Of a stretch of 64,000 nucleotides of DNA, positions 20,663 to 29,605 are shown piece by piece. The notes beneath the pieces were generated by a model. That model was not told where the DNA came from and made no database searches. It saw only the letters and a list, made by a program, of their open reading frames with translations. The translations under genes and the position numbers were made by a program. Source of the stretch: an uncultured Bacteroidaceae bacterium (GTDB taxonomy: Bacteria > Bacteroidota > Bacteroidia > Bacteroidales > Bacteroidaceae); NCBI GenBank assembly GCA_905234605.1, contig CAJOIE010000001.1, positions 186,001-250,000 of the forward strand. The letters are read 5' to 3'. The stretch's first letter is position 1. Each line of letters starts with the position of its first letter.

Positions 20663-20765
20663 AAGCGAGACGCTTGCCTGCCATACTTCCTGTTTCCTCA
20701 TGCCGCCACAAGCAGGCAGGCATGACCGAGGCACGAAAGCATGGTGCGCAAGCGTCTCGCTTTGC
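20663..20765. repeat. MITE-like palindromic element, copy 2
   Basis: agcgagacgcttgc...gcaagcgtctcgct: perfect 14-bp terminal inverted repeats; same internal hairpin; offset 176 bp from copy 1. Confidence 0.75.
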
Positions 20766-20782
20766 GAATTACTCAGCCAGAG

Positions 20783-23227
20783 CTACTTCTCTATATGCTT
20801 GCTGTGATCGCCATAATGGCCATAGGAGCCATAGTGACCGTAGCGACCATAGTAGGTGCCATAGCGGGAATAGCTGGAATACTTGCCATAACCGTAGTAG
20901 AAGCCATAGCGACGCTTCGTGAGATCCACGCCGTTGAGCACGAAGTTCACCTTGGGCAAGCGTCTGCTCTCGGACACATCGTTGACGACATCTATGTCGC
21001 TCTTGACGGTGACATCGGCACGCACGACAAAGAATGTAGCGTCGAACAAGCGTCCCAGCTCGTATGTATCACTGACGAGACCCACAGGGGGCGTGTCGAC
21101 AATGATGTAGTCGTAGTTCTCCCTGAGGTGTACAAAAGCTTCGTCGAGTATCTGGCGCGAGATGAGCTCCGCGGGGTTGGGCGGGATGACGCCAGCCGGC
21201 AACACATCGAGGTGTTCGTTCATCACACCATGTATAATCTGCTTATCTAACAGGGCGAAGTCGGCCTTGCCCGCCGACAGGTAGCTGGTGAGGCCCTGCT
21301 CTGTGGGCGGCAGCTTGAACAGGCGCACCAGACGCGGCTTGCGGATGTCGAGCCCGACGAGCAGCACACGCTTGCCCAACAGGGCAATAGACATGGCCAA
21401 GTTGGAGCCAATGAAAGTCTTACCCTCCGAGGGTACACACGACGTGACAGCTATTACCTTCTCGTCGCCCTCCAGCACAAAACGCAGGTTGGTGCGCAGA
21501 GTGCGGAAAGACTCTTCCATGATGTCATTGCTGTTCTCATGCACCACAATGCATTGGTCGGGGTGCTTCTTCAACTCGAAAGCCAAAGGTATGTCACCCA
21601 ACACCGAGAGCTTACTCCGACGGGTCAGATCCTCACGGCCATTGAGCCGATAGTGCAAGAGGTCGTTCAGATAGAGCAGCACCATAGGCAACAGCAGCCC
21701 TATGACGAGGGCACCCAGCATGATGAGTGGACTGCGGGGGCTCACCTTGCCTCTGAACTGGGGCTGGTCTATGACACGCGCCTTGGTGGCGTTTGATGCC
21801 TGCGAGATATAGTTCTCCTCACGTTTCTGCAACAGCATGAGATAGATGCCAGCCTTGATCTCCTGCTGACGACCCATGTTGTTCATGGCTCGTTCCTGCG
21901 TAGGCGTGCTGTTCACCTTACCTGAGAAGAGGGCATACTGCTGGTCTACACTCTTCTTCTGTATCTGCAAGTCGCTATAGATTGCACCCAGATGCTGCTT
22001 GATGGCTTCCCACATGGCCATGATGCGCTCCGTCATCTGCTTCACTACTGGTGAGTCCTCCGACGAGCTGCGCAACAGGCGGTTACGGTTGAGCACAAGC
22101 GTGTTGTACTCCTCAAGCATCTTGTTGGTGCTGGCATTGGTGATACCAATATTGGCAGGTATGATGGTATACGTGTTGGCAGGGTTGCGGGTATAGTCGA
22201 TGAGCGAATTCACAAGACTCATCTGTGTCTGTATCTCCACCTGGCGCTTCTGCAGCTCAGTGGTCTGCGAGAGAGCCTGCGAGGCATCGGTAGGAAGGTT
22301 GATGAGGTCGTTGCGACGCTTAAAGCCCTCAATGCTCTGCTCTGTCTCGTCGAGTTCATTGCGTATCACGTCTATACGCTCCTTGATGAACTCCTCGGTT
22401 TTGAGAGCCACCTCATTCTTGTCCTCGTTGGCATCCTCGTTATAAGCTATCACCACCTGTGTGAGGTAGTCCATGGCCCGCTCCACAATTATGTCCTGCA
22501 AGGAGAGCTCTGCCACAGTGGTCATCTTCGACGTTGGAGCCACCATCAAAGCTCCGGAATAGCGACGCCCCATCAGCACCGGCGGCGTGATGATGGCTGT
22601 CAGCTTCCTGTCGGTGAGTTCATAACCTGCATTCTGCGACAGGATAAGCTCACCCACACGCGTCTGAATGGTGGTAGGGAAGGTGGTCAGGTCGCGCTCC
22701 AACACCTCGGTTTCCACGCCACCGAGCGGCACCACCACATGTGCATGTGCACCACCGTCTATGCGGGTGAACTCTATAGTGACGGGCAGAGCCAGCTCAT
22801 CCAGACGTGCCTCGTCCATATCAACCAGGATTGGCGATGTCTTATATATCTGGCTGTCATTGAACCGACCGTCGACAATGTAAGTAGTGTAGAGCTTCAA
22901 GGCCTTGACGGCACGTGTCGCCACACTTGTCGAAGATAGTATCTCTATCTCATTGTCGAAACCATTGGTATTGGTAATCATGCCAAACTGCTCCATTGCC
23001 ATCGACTGGTTGTAGGCACGTGGATTGTCGTCCTTAATCAGCACCTTCGACGACACTCGATAAACAGGATGCTGATAGCGTAGGTAAGTGTAGCCAATGG
23101 CAACAAAGAAGAATGCTGAGAAGATGAACCAATACCAGTTCATCACCACCATCGACCATAGCTTACGGTAGTCTATTGACGGCGACTCTTCTGTCCCCTG
23201 AACCTGGTTGTCTATATATTCTGCCAT
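20783..23227 (-). CDS. Polysaccharide biosynthesis tyrosine autokinase (Wzc-like BY-kinase) with Tyr-rich C-terminus
   Basis: N-terminal Wzz domain, Walker A-like SCVPSEGKTFIGSNLA, VLLVGLDIRKPRL, YDYIIVDTPPVGLVSD, and tail YYGYGKYSSYSRYGTYYGRYGHYGSYGHYG. Confidence 0.95.
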   Translation of the reverse strand: MAEYIDNQVQGTEESPSIDYRKLWSMVVMNWYWFIFSAFFFVAIGYTYLRYQHPVYRVSSKVLIKDDNPRAYNQSMAMEQFGMITNTNGFDNEIEILSSTSVATRAVKALKLYTTYIVDGRFNDSQIYKTSPILVDMDEARLDELALPVTIEFTRIDGGAHAHVVVPLGGVETEVLERDLTTFPTTIQTRVGELILSQNAGYELTDRKLTAIITPPVLMGRRYSGALMVAPTSKMTTVAELSLQDIIVERAMDYLTQVVIAYNEDANEDKNEVALKTEEFIKERIDVIRNELDETEQSIEGFKRRNDLINLPTDASQALSQTTELQKRQVEIQTQMSLVNSLIDYTRNPANTYTIIPANIGITNASTNKMLEEYNTLVLNRNRLLRSSSEDSPVVKQMTERIMAMWEAIKQHLGAIYSDLQIQKKSVDQQYALFSGKVNSTPTQERAMNNMGRQQEIKAGIYLMLLQKREENYISQASNATKARVIDQPQFRGKVSPRSPLIMLGALVIGLLLPMVLLYLNDLLHYRLNGREDLTRRSKLSVLGDIPLAFELKKHPDQCIVVHENSNDIMEESFRTLRTNLRFVLEGDEKVIAVTSCVPSEGKTFIGSNLAMSIALLGKRVLLVGLDIRKPRLVRLFKLPPTEQGLTSYLSAGKADFALLDKQIIHGVMNEHLDVLPAGVIPPNPAELISRQILDEAFVHLRENYDYIIVDTPPVGLVSDTYELGRLFDATFFVVRADVTVKSDIDVVNDVSESRRLPKVNFVLNGVDLTKRRYGFYYGYGKYSSYSRYGTYYGRYGHYGSYGHYGDHSKHIEK

Positions 23228-23320
23228 CTGTATATATAATAATGTGATATTTCTGCTCTATCGAAGTGCAAGCGATGTATCTATATCCGCACCACACCAA
23301 CAGGCGATGCGCATAGCGCG

Positions 23321-23329
23321 GCAAAGGTA
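23321..23329 (-). promoter_or_regulatory. Bacteroidetes-type -7 element (TACCTTTGC) for the wzc-like gene
   Basis: gcaaaggta on + strand, about 95 nt upstream of the CDS start. Confidence 0.45.
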
Positions 23330-23415
23330 TGGATTGTTTTCCTAAACGCCGATGCACATGTGCACAAATCAACCTAAAAGGGCTATAAAACCTTTGCTAC
23401 ACATGGATTATGGCC

Positions 23416-23424
23416 TATCTTTGC
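23416..23424 (+). promoter_or_regulatory. Bacteroidetes-type -7 element (TATCTTTGC)
   Basis: tatctttgc 40 nt upstream of the start at 23463. Confidence 0.5.
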
Positions 23425-23462
23425 ACACCACGTACAATAACGCTATTAAAGCAGCAACACAG

Positions 23463-24101
23463 ATGAGCATACTCAACAAACTCTTCAGCCGCAAGACCTC
23501 AACCACAAAGGCCACGGTCGGCGGCATGGAAGACTTCATGACGCTGATACGCGTCTACCTTCAGGCCGCGATGGCAGCCCAGGTGGGCATCTCCAATCTG
23601 GCAGCCCTGCCCGACCTGCGTGTCTTCAAGCAGACACTCAAAGTGCCAACCGTAAACAACAAGCTCGGCATTGGCGAGAAGAAACGTTGTGCACAAATGC
23701 TGAACGACGTCTACGCGCTTGACACAGCCTTCACCTCAGAGATAGACCAGAGCATCAAGCACCGCTGCCGCCACCTGCAGGATGTGCAGCCCTACATGAT
23801 TCAGTTCCAGGGGTTCTCGCAAGACCTCATGATGCTCATGGGCAACATCATGCAGTGGAAATTCCGCCTGCCTTCGTTCATGCGCAACACACTACGCAGC
23901 ATGACCGAGAAAACCGTGCACGACATACTCACCAAGATTGACTGGAATGACGACGGCGTCAGGCGCACAGCAGCACAGGTGCGCCGCTATCAGCAACACC
24001 TCGGCTTCAGCGAGAAATGGATGAGCGATTATGTCTTCACCACCGTCATGCTGGCCAAGCGCGAGAAGCGTGCCAATATCGACGACGCACAGCAAAAATA
24101 G
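23463..24101 (+). CDS. Hypothetical protein (likely conserved in Bacteroidales)
   Basis: Clean ORF starting MSILNKLFSRKTSTTKATVGGMEDFMTLIRVYLQ; promoter motif just upstream. Confidence 0.7.
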   Translation: MSILNKLFSRKTSTTKATVGGMEDFMTLIRVYLQAAMAAQVGISNLAALPDLRVFKQTLKVPTVNNKLGIGEKKRCAQMLNDVYALDTAFTSEIDQSIKHRCRHLQDVQPYMIQFQGFSQDLMMLMGNIMQWKFRLPSFMRNTLRSMTEKTVHDILTKIDWNDDGVRRTAAQVRRYQQHLGFSEKWMSDYVFTTVMLAKREKRANIDDAQQK

Positions 24102-24134
24102 CACACCAAACTTGCGCAGGCAGAAAACAACAGC

Positions 24135-24142
24135 TATCTTTG
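24135..24142 (+). promoter_or_regulatory. Bacteroidetes-type -7 element (TATCTTTG)
   Basis: tatctttg 70 nt upstream of the start at 24213. Confidence 0.45.
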
Positions 24143-24212
24143 TCGCAAGTAGCCATAACGCACGCCCTAAGGCAAAAGCCACAAGGCATGCAGGCACAAG
24201 GCCTCAACCCTA

Positions 24213-24521
24213 ATGACCGCAGAAGAAGAGAAAACCATCCGGACGCTCCAGAGCTTGGTGCAGCAACTCATCTTCCGCTATCAACAGCTCAAGGATGACA
24301 ATGAGGAACTGCTCGAAGAGCTCGTGAATAAAGACAGCGAGCTGCAAGCAGCAAAGCAGAAGCGTCAGCAGATAGAGGCCGACTATACACACCTGAAGAT
24401 GGCACGGATGCTGGAAGTGAGCGACACGGATGTCGCCGCCGCAAAGCAGCGCATAAACCATCTGGTGCGTAACGTAGATAAGTGCATCGCACTGCTCAAG
24501 GCCATGGGCAACGAGCAGTAA
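24213..24521 (+). CDS. Small coiled-coil protein upstream of zapA (ZapB-like position)
   Basis: 102 aa, heptad-rich EEEKTIRTLQSLVQQLIFRYQQLKDDNEELLEELVNKDSELQAAKQKRQQIE. Confidence 0.7.
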   Translation: MTAEEEKTIRTLQSLVQQLIFRYQQLKDDNEELLEELVNKDSELQAAKQKRQQIEADYTHLKMARMLEVSDTDVAAAKQRINHLVRNVDKCIALLKAMGNEQ

Positions 24522-24570
24522 CATTAGCTCAACCCTCTAACAACGACAATACCATCAGTCGACAAGCGGC

Positions 24571-24864
24571 ATGGAGATAAGCGATGTATTCAAGATAACC
24601 CTGAAGCTGGGCGGACAGAACTTCTCAGTCAACATCAAGCGAGATGATGAGCAGTACTACCGCGATGCAGAGAAGCATATCAATCAGCGCTATAGCTTCT
24701 ATGCTAACAGCTACCCGGGTCAGACGCAGACCACCTACCTGCTGATGACCATACTGGAAATAGCCGTTGACTTGCAGCGCGCACAGACCAACGGAAGCCT
24801 TAAGCCAGTGCTGGCCACCATCAATGGGATAGTCAACGACATCAGTGCAGCGCTAAAAGGATAA
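24571..24864 (+). CDS. zapA: Cell division protein ZapA
   Basis: 97 aa; KITLKLGGQNFSVNIKRDDEQYYRDAEKHINQRYSFYANSYPGQTQTTYLLMTILEIAVDLQRAQ. Confidence 0.8.
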   Translation: MEISDVFKITLKLGGQNFSVNIKRDDEQYYRDAEKHINQRYSFYANSYPGQTQTTYLLMTILEIAVDLQRAQTNGSLKPVLATINGIVNDISAALKG

Positions 24865-24879
24865 GCCCAAAACCGGCAT

Positions 24880-25095
24880 CTGCAGCCAGCAATGCCAGGC
24901 AGCCGCAAACCGATGCGGCTCTGCCTGAGAGCTCTGCACAACCATTATCTACGACAAGACGCACCTCCCTTCGTGCACTCACATGCATGCCCCAAGTGCC
25001 GGACAAGCATGTGTGAGTCACACGAGAGAAAGGAGCGTCGTTCTGTATATATACAGGTCAACAACTGACGCAGCAAGCCCATCCTGCTGCAACAA
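24880..25095 (+). ncRNA. Candidate 6S RNA or other structured ncRNA between zapA and rny
   Basis: Strong hairpin aggcagccgc..gcggctctgcct, then a long interrupted hairpin (acgac..gtcgt, acgc../..gcgt, cgtg/cacg, cactcacatgc/gcatgtgtgag); possible closing pair tgcagc../..gctgca. Confidence 0.45.
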
Positions 25096-25154
25096 TCAAC
25101 CAAACGAACCTGGCACACCACACCTATTATCTATTATAACCACCCGACACCACT

Positions 25155-26714
25155 ATGTCTACATTAGGATTGATTATTACCATTGCCTCCATCGTCATAG
25201 CCCTCGCCATGTGCATCTACCAGCTAATCTGGTATAGGCATTCCCGCCCCGCCAAAATCAAGCAGATGCATGAAGAGGCTAAGAAAGAGGCCGAAGTCAT
25301 CAAACAGAAGAAGCTCCTTGAGGTAAAGGAGAAGTTCCTCAACAAGAAAGCCGAACTGGAAAAGGAAGTGCAGCAGCGCAATCAGCAGATCCAGCAGAAC
25401 GAGAACCGCCTCAAGCAGCGTGAGATAAGTCTCAACCAGCGACAGGACGAGCTCAACCGCAAGAAGAACGAGCAGGAGGCTGAGCGCAAGCGCTTAGAGC
25501 AGCAGCAAGCCTTGCTGCAGAAGCGCGACGAAGAGCTTGCCGCCCGCCTTGACGACCTCATCAATCAGGAGCGCACACAGCTGGAGAAGATTAGCGGTCT
25601 CACTGCCGAGGAAGCCAAGGAACGCCTTGTTGAGACGCTCAAGGACGAGGCCAAGACCGCCGCCGCCAGCTACGTGAACGAAATCATGGACGATGCCAAG
25701 ATGACAGCCAACAAGGAAGCCAAGCGCATCATCATACAGACTATTCAGCGCGTAGCCACCGAGACAGCCGTAGAGAACTCCGTGACCGTGTTCCACATAG
25801 ACAACGATGATGTCAAGGGGCGTATCATCGGCCGCGAAGGTCGCAACATACGCGCCCTCGAAGCCGCAGCCGGAGTGGAGATTGTTGTCGACGACACGCC
25901 CGAAGCCATCGTCATCTCAGGCTTCGACCCCGTCCGTCGCGAGATAGCCCGCCTGGCACTGCACCAGCTGGTGGCCGACGGCCGCATCCACCCCGCACGC
26001 ATTGAGGAAGTCGTGGCCAAGGTGAAGAAGCAGGTGGACGAGGAAATCCTCGAGACAGGCAAGCGCACCACCATCGACCTGGGCATACACGGCCTTCACC
26101 CCGAGCTCATACGCATTGTGGGCAAGATGAAGTATCGCTCCAGCTACGGGCAGAACCTGCTGCAACACGCACGCGAGACAGCCAATCTCTGCGCCGTGAT
26201 GGCCAGTGAGCTCGGTCTCAACGCCAAGAAGGCCAAGCGTGCCGGACTGCTGCACGACATAGGCAAGGTGCCCGACGAGGAGCCCGAGATGCCCCACGCA
26301 CTGTATGGTGCCAAGCTTGCCGAGAAGTACAAGGAGAAGCCCGACATCTGCAACGCCATCGGTGCCCACCACGAGGAGATGGAGATGACATCGCTCATTG
26401 CCCCCATAGTGCAAGTGTGCGACGCCATCAGCGGTGCACGCCCGGGTGCACGCCGCGAGATAGCCGAGGCCTATATCAAGCGTCTCAAGGACTTGGAAGA
26501 CATCGCCATGAGCTACCCTGGCGTCGTCAAGACCTACGCCATCCAGGCCGGCCGCGAGCTACGTGTCATTGTCGGTGCCGACAAGATCGACGACTCACAG
26601 ATTGAGAGCCTGTCGTCGGACATCGCCACCAAGATACAGAATGAGATGACCTATCCTGGACAGGTGAAGATTACCGTTATTCGCGAGACCCGTGCTGTGA
26701 GCTACGCCAAGTAA
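25155..26714 (+). CDS. rny: Ribonuclease Y
   Basis: N-terminal TM plus coiled coil, KH domain ([30 protein letters not shown]), HD domain ([16 protein letters not shown]). Confidence 0.97.
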   Translation: MSTLGLIITIASIVIALAMCIYQLIWYRHSRPAKIKQMHEEAKKEAEVIKQKKLLEVKEKFLNKKAELEKEVQQRNQQIQQNENRLKQREISLNQRQDELNRKKNEQEAERKRLEQQQALLQKRDEELAARLDDLINQERTQLEKISGLTAEEAKERLVETLKDEAKTAAASYVNEIMDDAKMTANKEAKRIIIQTIQRVATETAVENSVTVFHIDNDDVKGRIIGREGRNIRALEAAAGVEIVVDDTPEAIVISGFDPVRREIARLALHQLVADGRIHPARIEEVVAKVKKQVDEEILETGKRTTIDLGIHGLHPELIRIVGKMKYRSSYGQNLLQHARETANLCAVMASELGLNAKKAKRAGLLHDIGKVPDEEPEMPHALYGAKLAEKYKEKPDICNAIGAHHEEMEMTSLIAPIVQVCDAISGARPGARREIAEAYIKRLKDLEDIAMSYPGVVKTYAIQAGRELRVIVGADKIDDSQIESLSSDIATKIQNEMTYPGQVKITVIRETRAVSYAK

Positions 26715-26755
26715 CGCCGCCCACCATATATTAGCACCCACCTGCAAACACCATT

Positions 26756-27652
26756 GTGAGCATACAGACTCCTCCCGGACAGCACGACGGCACCGAAGCC
26801 TCAGCAACAGCAGAGAATTTGGTCTCCATTGTCATGCCCTCCTACAATGTCGCCCGCTTCATAGCGCGCAGCATTGAGAGCATCATGTCGCAGACCTATC
26901 CTCACTGGGAGTTGCTCATTGTCGACGACAACTCCACCGATGGCACACAGCAGGTGGTGGCATCCTATGCCTCACGCGATGTCCGCATACAGCTCTTCAC
27001 GCTGAAGGAGAACAGCGGCACAGGCTCAGCCCGCAACTATGCCATCGAGCGTGCCCGTGGCCGCTACATCGCCTTCTGCGACAGCGACGACTGCTGGCTG
27101 CCTGCCAAGCTCGAGAAACAGCTTCAGATCATGCGCGAGAAGGACTGCGCCCTCTCCTACACCTCCTACTTCACCTGCTCCGAGACAGGCGAGCTCAATG
27201 GCATCATCATGGCTCCGCCAAGGCTCACCCTGACCGACATCAAGCACGACAACAAGATAGGTTGCCTCACAGCCATCTACGACACCTGCAAGTGCGGCCG
27301 TGTGCTCATGCCAACCATGCGCAAGCGTCAGGACTGGGCTTTCTTCCTCACCATAATGAAGACGCATCCTGTGGCCTACGGCATACATCTGCCAATGGCC
27401 GTCTATCGTGTACGCGACTTCTCAGTATCGAGCTCCAAGTTCTCCCTTATCAAGTACAACGCACAGGTCTATCGTGAAGTGTTCGGCTACTCATGCCTTC
27501 ACTCCTATGCCTACTTGTTCAGCATCTTCATGCCTACCTATTTCAGCAAGTGCATGCAGAGCGTCATCGACAAGTACCGCTACCGTCATCTGTGGAACAC
27601 CAGACACTCGGCCCCGCCATCAAGCAGTGTCAGCGAAACCACCACTTGCTGA
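26756..27652 (+). CDS. Glycosyltransferase family 2
   Basis: SIVMPSYNVARFIARSIESIMSQTYPHWELLIVDDNSTDGT, AFCDSDDCWLP. GTG start. Confidence 0.9.
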   Translation: MSIQTPPGQHDGTEASATAENLVSIVMPSYNVARFIARSIESIMSQTYPHWELLIVDDNSTDGTQQVVASYASRDVRIQLFTLKENSGTGSARNYAIERARGRYIAFCDSDDCWLPAKLEKQLQIMREKDCALSYTSYFTCSETGELNGIIMAPPRLTLTDIKHDNKIGCLTAIYDTCKCGRVLMPTMRKRQDWAFFLTIMKTHPVAYGIHLPMAVYRVRDFSVSSSKFSLIKYNAQVYREVFGYSCLHSYAYLFSIFMPTYFSKCMQSVIDKYRYRHLWNTRHSAPPSSSVSETTTC

Positions 27653-28430
27653 CAGCTGCCAGCCTGTTGATGAAGAACGGAGTGCTGTAGCCACAAGGAT
27701 TTGACAGATACACTTTCACGTATCTTGCATAGAGCATGCAGCAATTGGCTGCTTTCTCTCTCAGTGAGCGATGCCGTCGCGAAGCCGAGCCTGCACTCAG
27801 CCTGCGGTAGTATATGGCATCTGCCTGTGTGCAGCGCAAGGCTCGTATCCTGTCTGTCAGCGATGCCATGAAGAGGGCATCCTCACCCAGCGCGCATTGC
27901 TTGTCGAAAGTCCTGCCAGCCACCATCTCACGCGGCATCAACTTGCACCATACAGTAGACAGCATCCTGCGTGCCCGTAGCACCGACACGTCGCCGGCAG
28001 AGCAGAGCTGCTGATATGCTACAGACAGATAGTCCGACCCTACCTGCCCTGACCGCTCGTCCACACACAGCACATTGCTTACCGCTACCACGCCTTCGCC
28101 AGCCATTGCCAGCAGACGCTCCAGAAATGTTGGCGACACCCAGTCGTCGTCGTCGATGAAGCACAGATAGTCGCCGGCAGCCATGTCCATGCCCATGTTG
28201 CGGGCATTTGACACGCCAGCTTGCAATGTGTGCAACAGTCTGACGGTGCATGCGCGCGGCATCTCTCCGGCATATTCTGCAACCATCGCACGGTAGGGCT
28301 CGTCGCAGCCATTCAGCACAATGATGACCTCAAACCTATGCGCCGACAGTGTCTGCCGTGCCAGCGAGGCCAGGCATTCCTTCAAGTAAGGTCCAGGCCT
28401 GTAGGTTGGTATGATGACCGAGACATCCAT
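27630..28430 (-). CDS. Glycosyltransferase family 2
   Basis: MDVSVIIPTYRPGPYLKECLASLARQTLSAHRFEVIIVLNG, CFIDDDDWVSPTFLE. Confidence 0.9.
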   Translation of the reverse strand: MDVSVIIPTYRPGPYLKECLASLARQTLSAHRFEVIIVLNGCDEPYRAMVAEYAGEMPRACTVRLLHTLQAGVSNARNMGMDMAAGDYLCFIDDDDWVSPTFLERLLAMAGEGVVAVSNVLCVDERSGQVGSDYLSVAYQQLCSAGDVSVLRARRMLSTVWCKLMPREMVAGRTFDKQCALGEDALFMASLTDRIRALRCTQADAIYYRRLSAGSASRRHRSLREKAANCCMLYARYVKVYLSNPCGYSTPFFINRLAAVSKWWFR

Positions 28431-28456
28431 GCTTGCACGCTGGTGCTGCCACGTTC

Positions 28457-29605
28457 CTAATCAGCAATTACCTCCTTCAAGGCATCCAGGAAGCCATGAC
28501 CATATTTCAGGTCGGGCTCCACATAGTTGCCTTCCGCCCACTCGTTCCACGACCGCAGGAAGAGAATGCGATGCTCCGGCTGTTTGTCCTTGACGACATC
28601 CAGTGCACGCCTGAGATGCTGTCTGAACGCCTCCGGCGTAGCATTGACATAGATGCCGTCGCACGTGCCTATCCTTGGCGAGCGGTCCCACTGCGGCATG
28701 ACCACGGGGAACACATTCTCCCATGCATCCTCGGGTGCAAAGAAGTGGCGCACCACCTTGGGGTAGTCAAACGTTGATGCCGGCAGCCAAGCCAGATGGT
28801 CGTGCATGAAGCGTGTAATCACCTTGCGCACCTTGCCCCAATAGAGCATCTCGCCTCGTGGCTTGCCGTAGGAGATAATCCCGTCGAAGCCTGCATCAAG
28901 CAGCGGCTGGAACACGCATGCACTGCTCTTCAGGTCTGGCATCACACGCTCAATGCCTCCATCCTTGCTGCGTCGTATGGTCGATGTGTTGTTTGTCTGT
29001 GCCAAGAAGCAGACACCCGGCAGTCCATTCTCCTTTGCCAGCTGCTGCCAGAGCCTGATGAAGTGCTCCACGTCGGGTATCCTATATGGGTCGAAGACGG
29101 CAAACAGCGGACGGCCGTCAATAGTGATATAGCGATGGTCGCGAAAGGCCGGCAGCACGTAGTCGAAATGGGCACGATAGTCATCGGTGCCAGGATATTC
29201 CTGCCTGGCTATGACAGTGGCATCGCCGCCATTCTGCCAGGTGCCTGTTGTCCAATCGTGATTGGCCCACGCCAGACAGAAGGGGAAGTCGGGCTGTCCG
29301 CTGCGCAGCACCTCGGCAAACGGGCGCTCGAGCAGCATCCTGCCATGACCAAACCAGTAGTGCCAATAGCAGAAGCCCTCCACGCCGGCCTCGCGTGCCA
29401 TGGCAGCCTGTTGCTGCCGCACCTCAGGCAGGCGCAGGTCGTAGAAGCCGAGGTCGGCAGGTATGCGTGGTTGGTAGTGTCCGCGAAAGAGCGGTCGTGC
29501 CTTGGCCACGTTGGTCCATTCCGTGAAGCCCCGTCCCCACACGGCATCGTTTTCCGGGATGGGGTGGAACTGAGGCAGATAGTGGGCAATGACTCGTGCC
29601 TTCAT
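28457..29605 (-). CDS. WbsX / glycoside hydrolase family 99-like protein
   Basis: Start at MKARVIAHYLPQFHPIPENDAVWGRGFTEWTNVAKARPLFRGHYQPRIPADLGFYDLR; C-terminal RILFLRSWNEWAEGNYVEPDLKYGHGFLDAL. Confidence 0.88.
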   Translation of the reverse strand: MKARVIAHYLPQFHPIPENDAVWGRGFTEWTNVAKARPLFRGHYQPRIPADLGFYDLRLPEVRQQQAAMAREAGVEGFCYWHYWFGHGRMLLERPFAEVLRSGQPDFPFCLAWANHDWTTGTWQNGGDATVIARQEYPGTDDYRAHFDYVLPAFRDHRYITIDGRPLFAVFDPYRIPDVEHFIRLWQQLAKENGLPGVCFLAQTNNTSTIRRSKDGGIERVMPDLKSSACVFQPLLDAGFDGIISYGKPRGEMLYWGKVRKVITRFMHDHLAWLPASTFDYPKVVRHFFAPEDAWENVFPVVMPQWDRSPRIGTCDGIYVNATPEAFRQHLRRALDVVKDKQPEHRILFLRSWNEWAEGNYVEPDLKYGHGFLDALKEVIAD

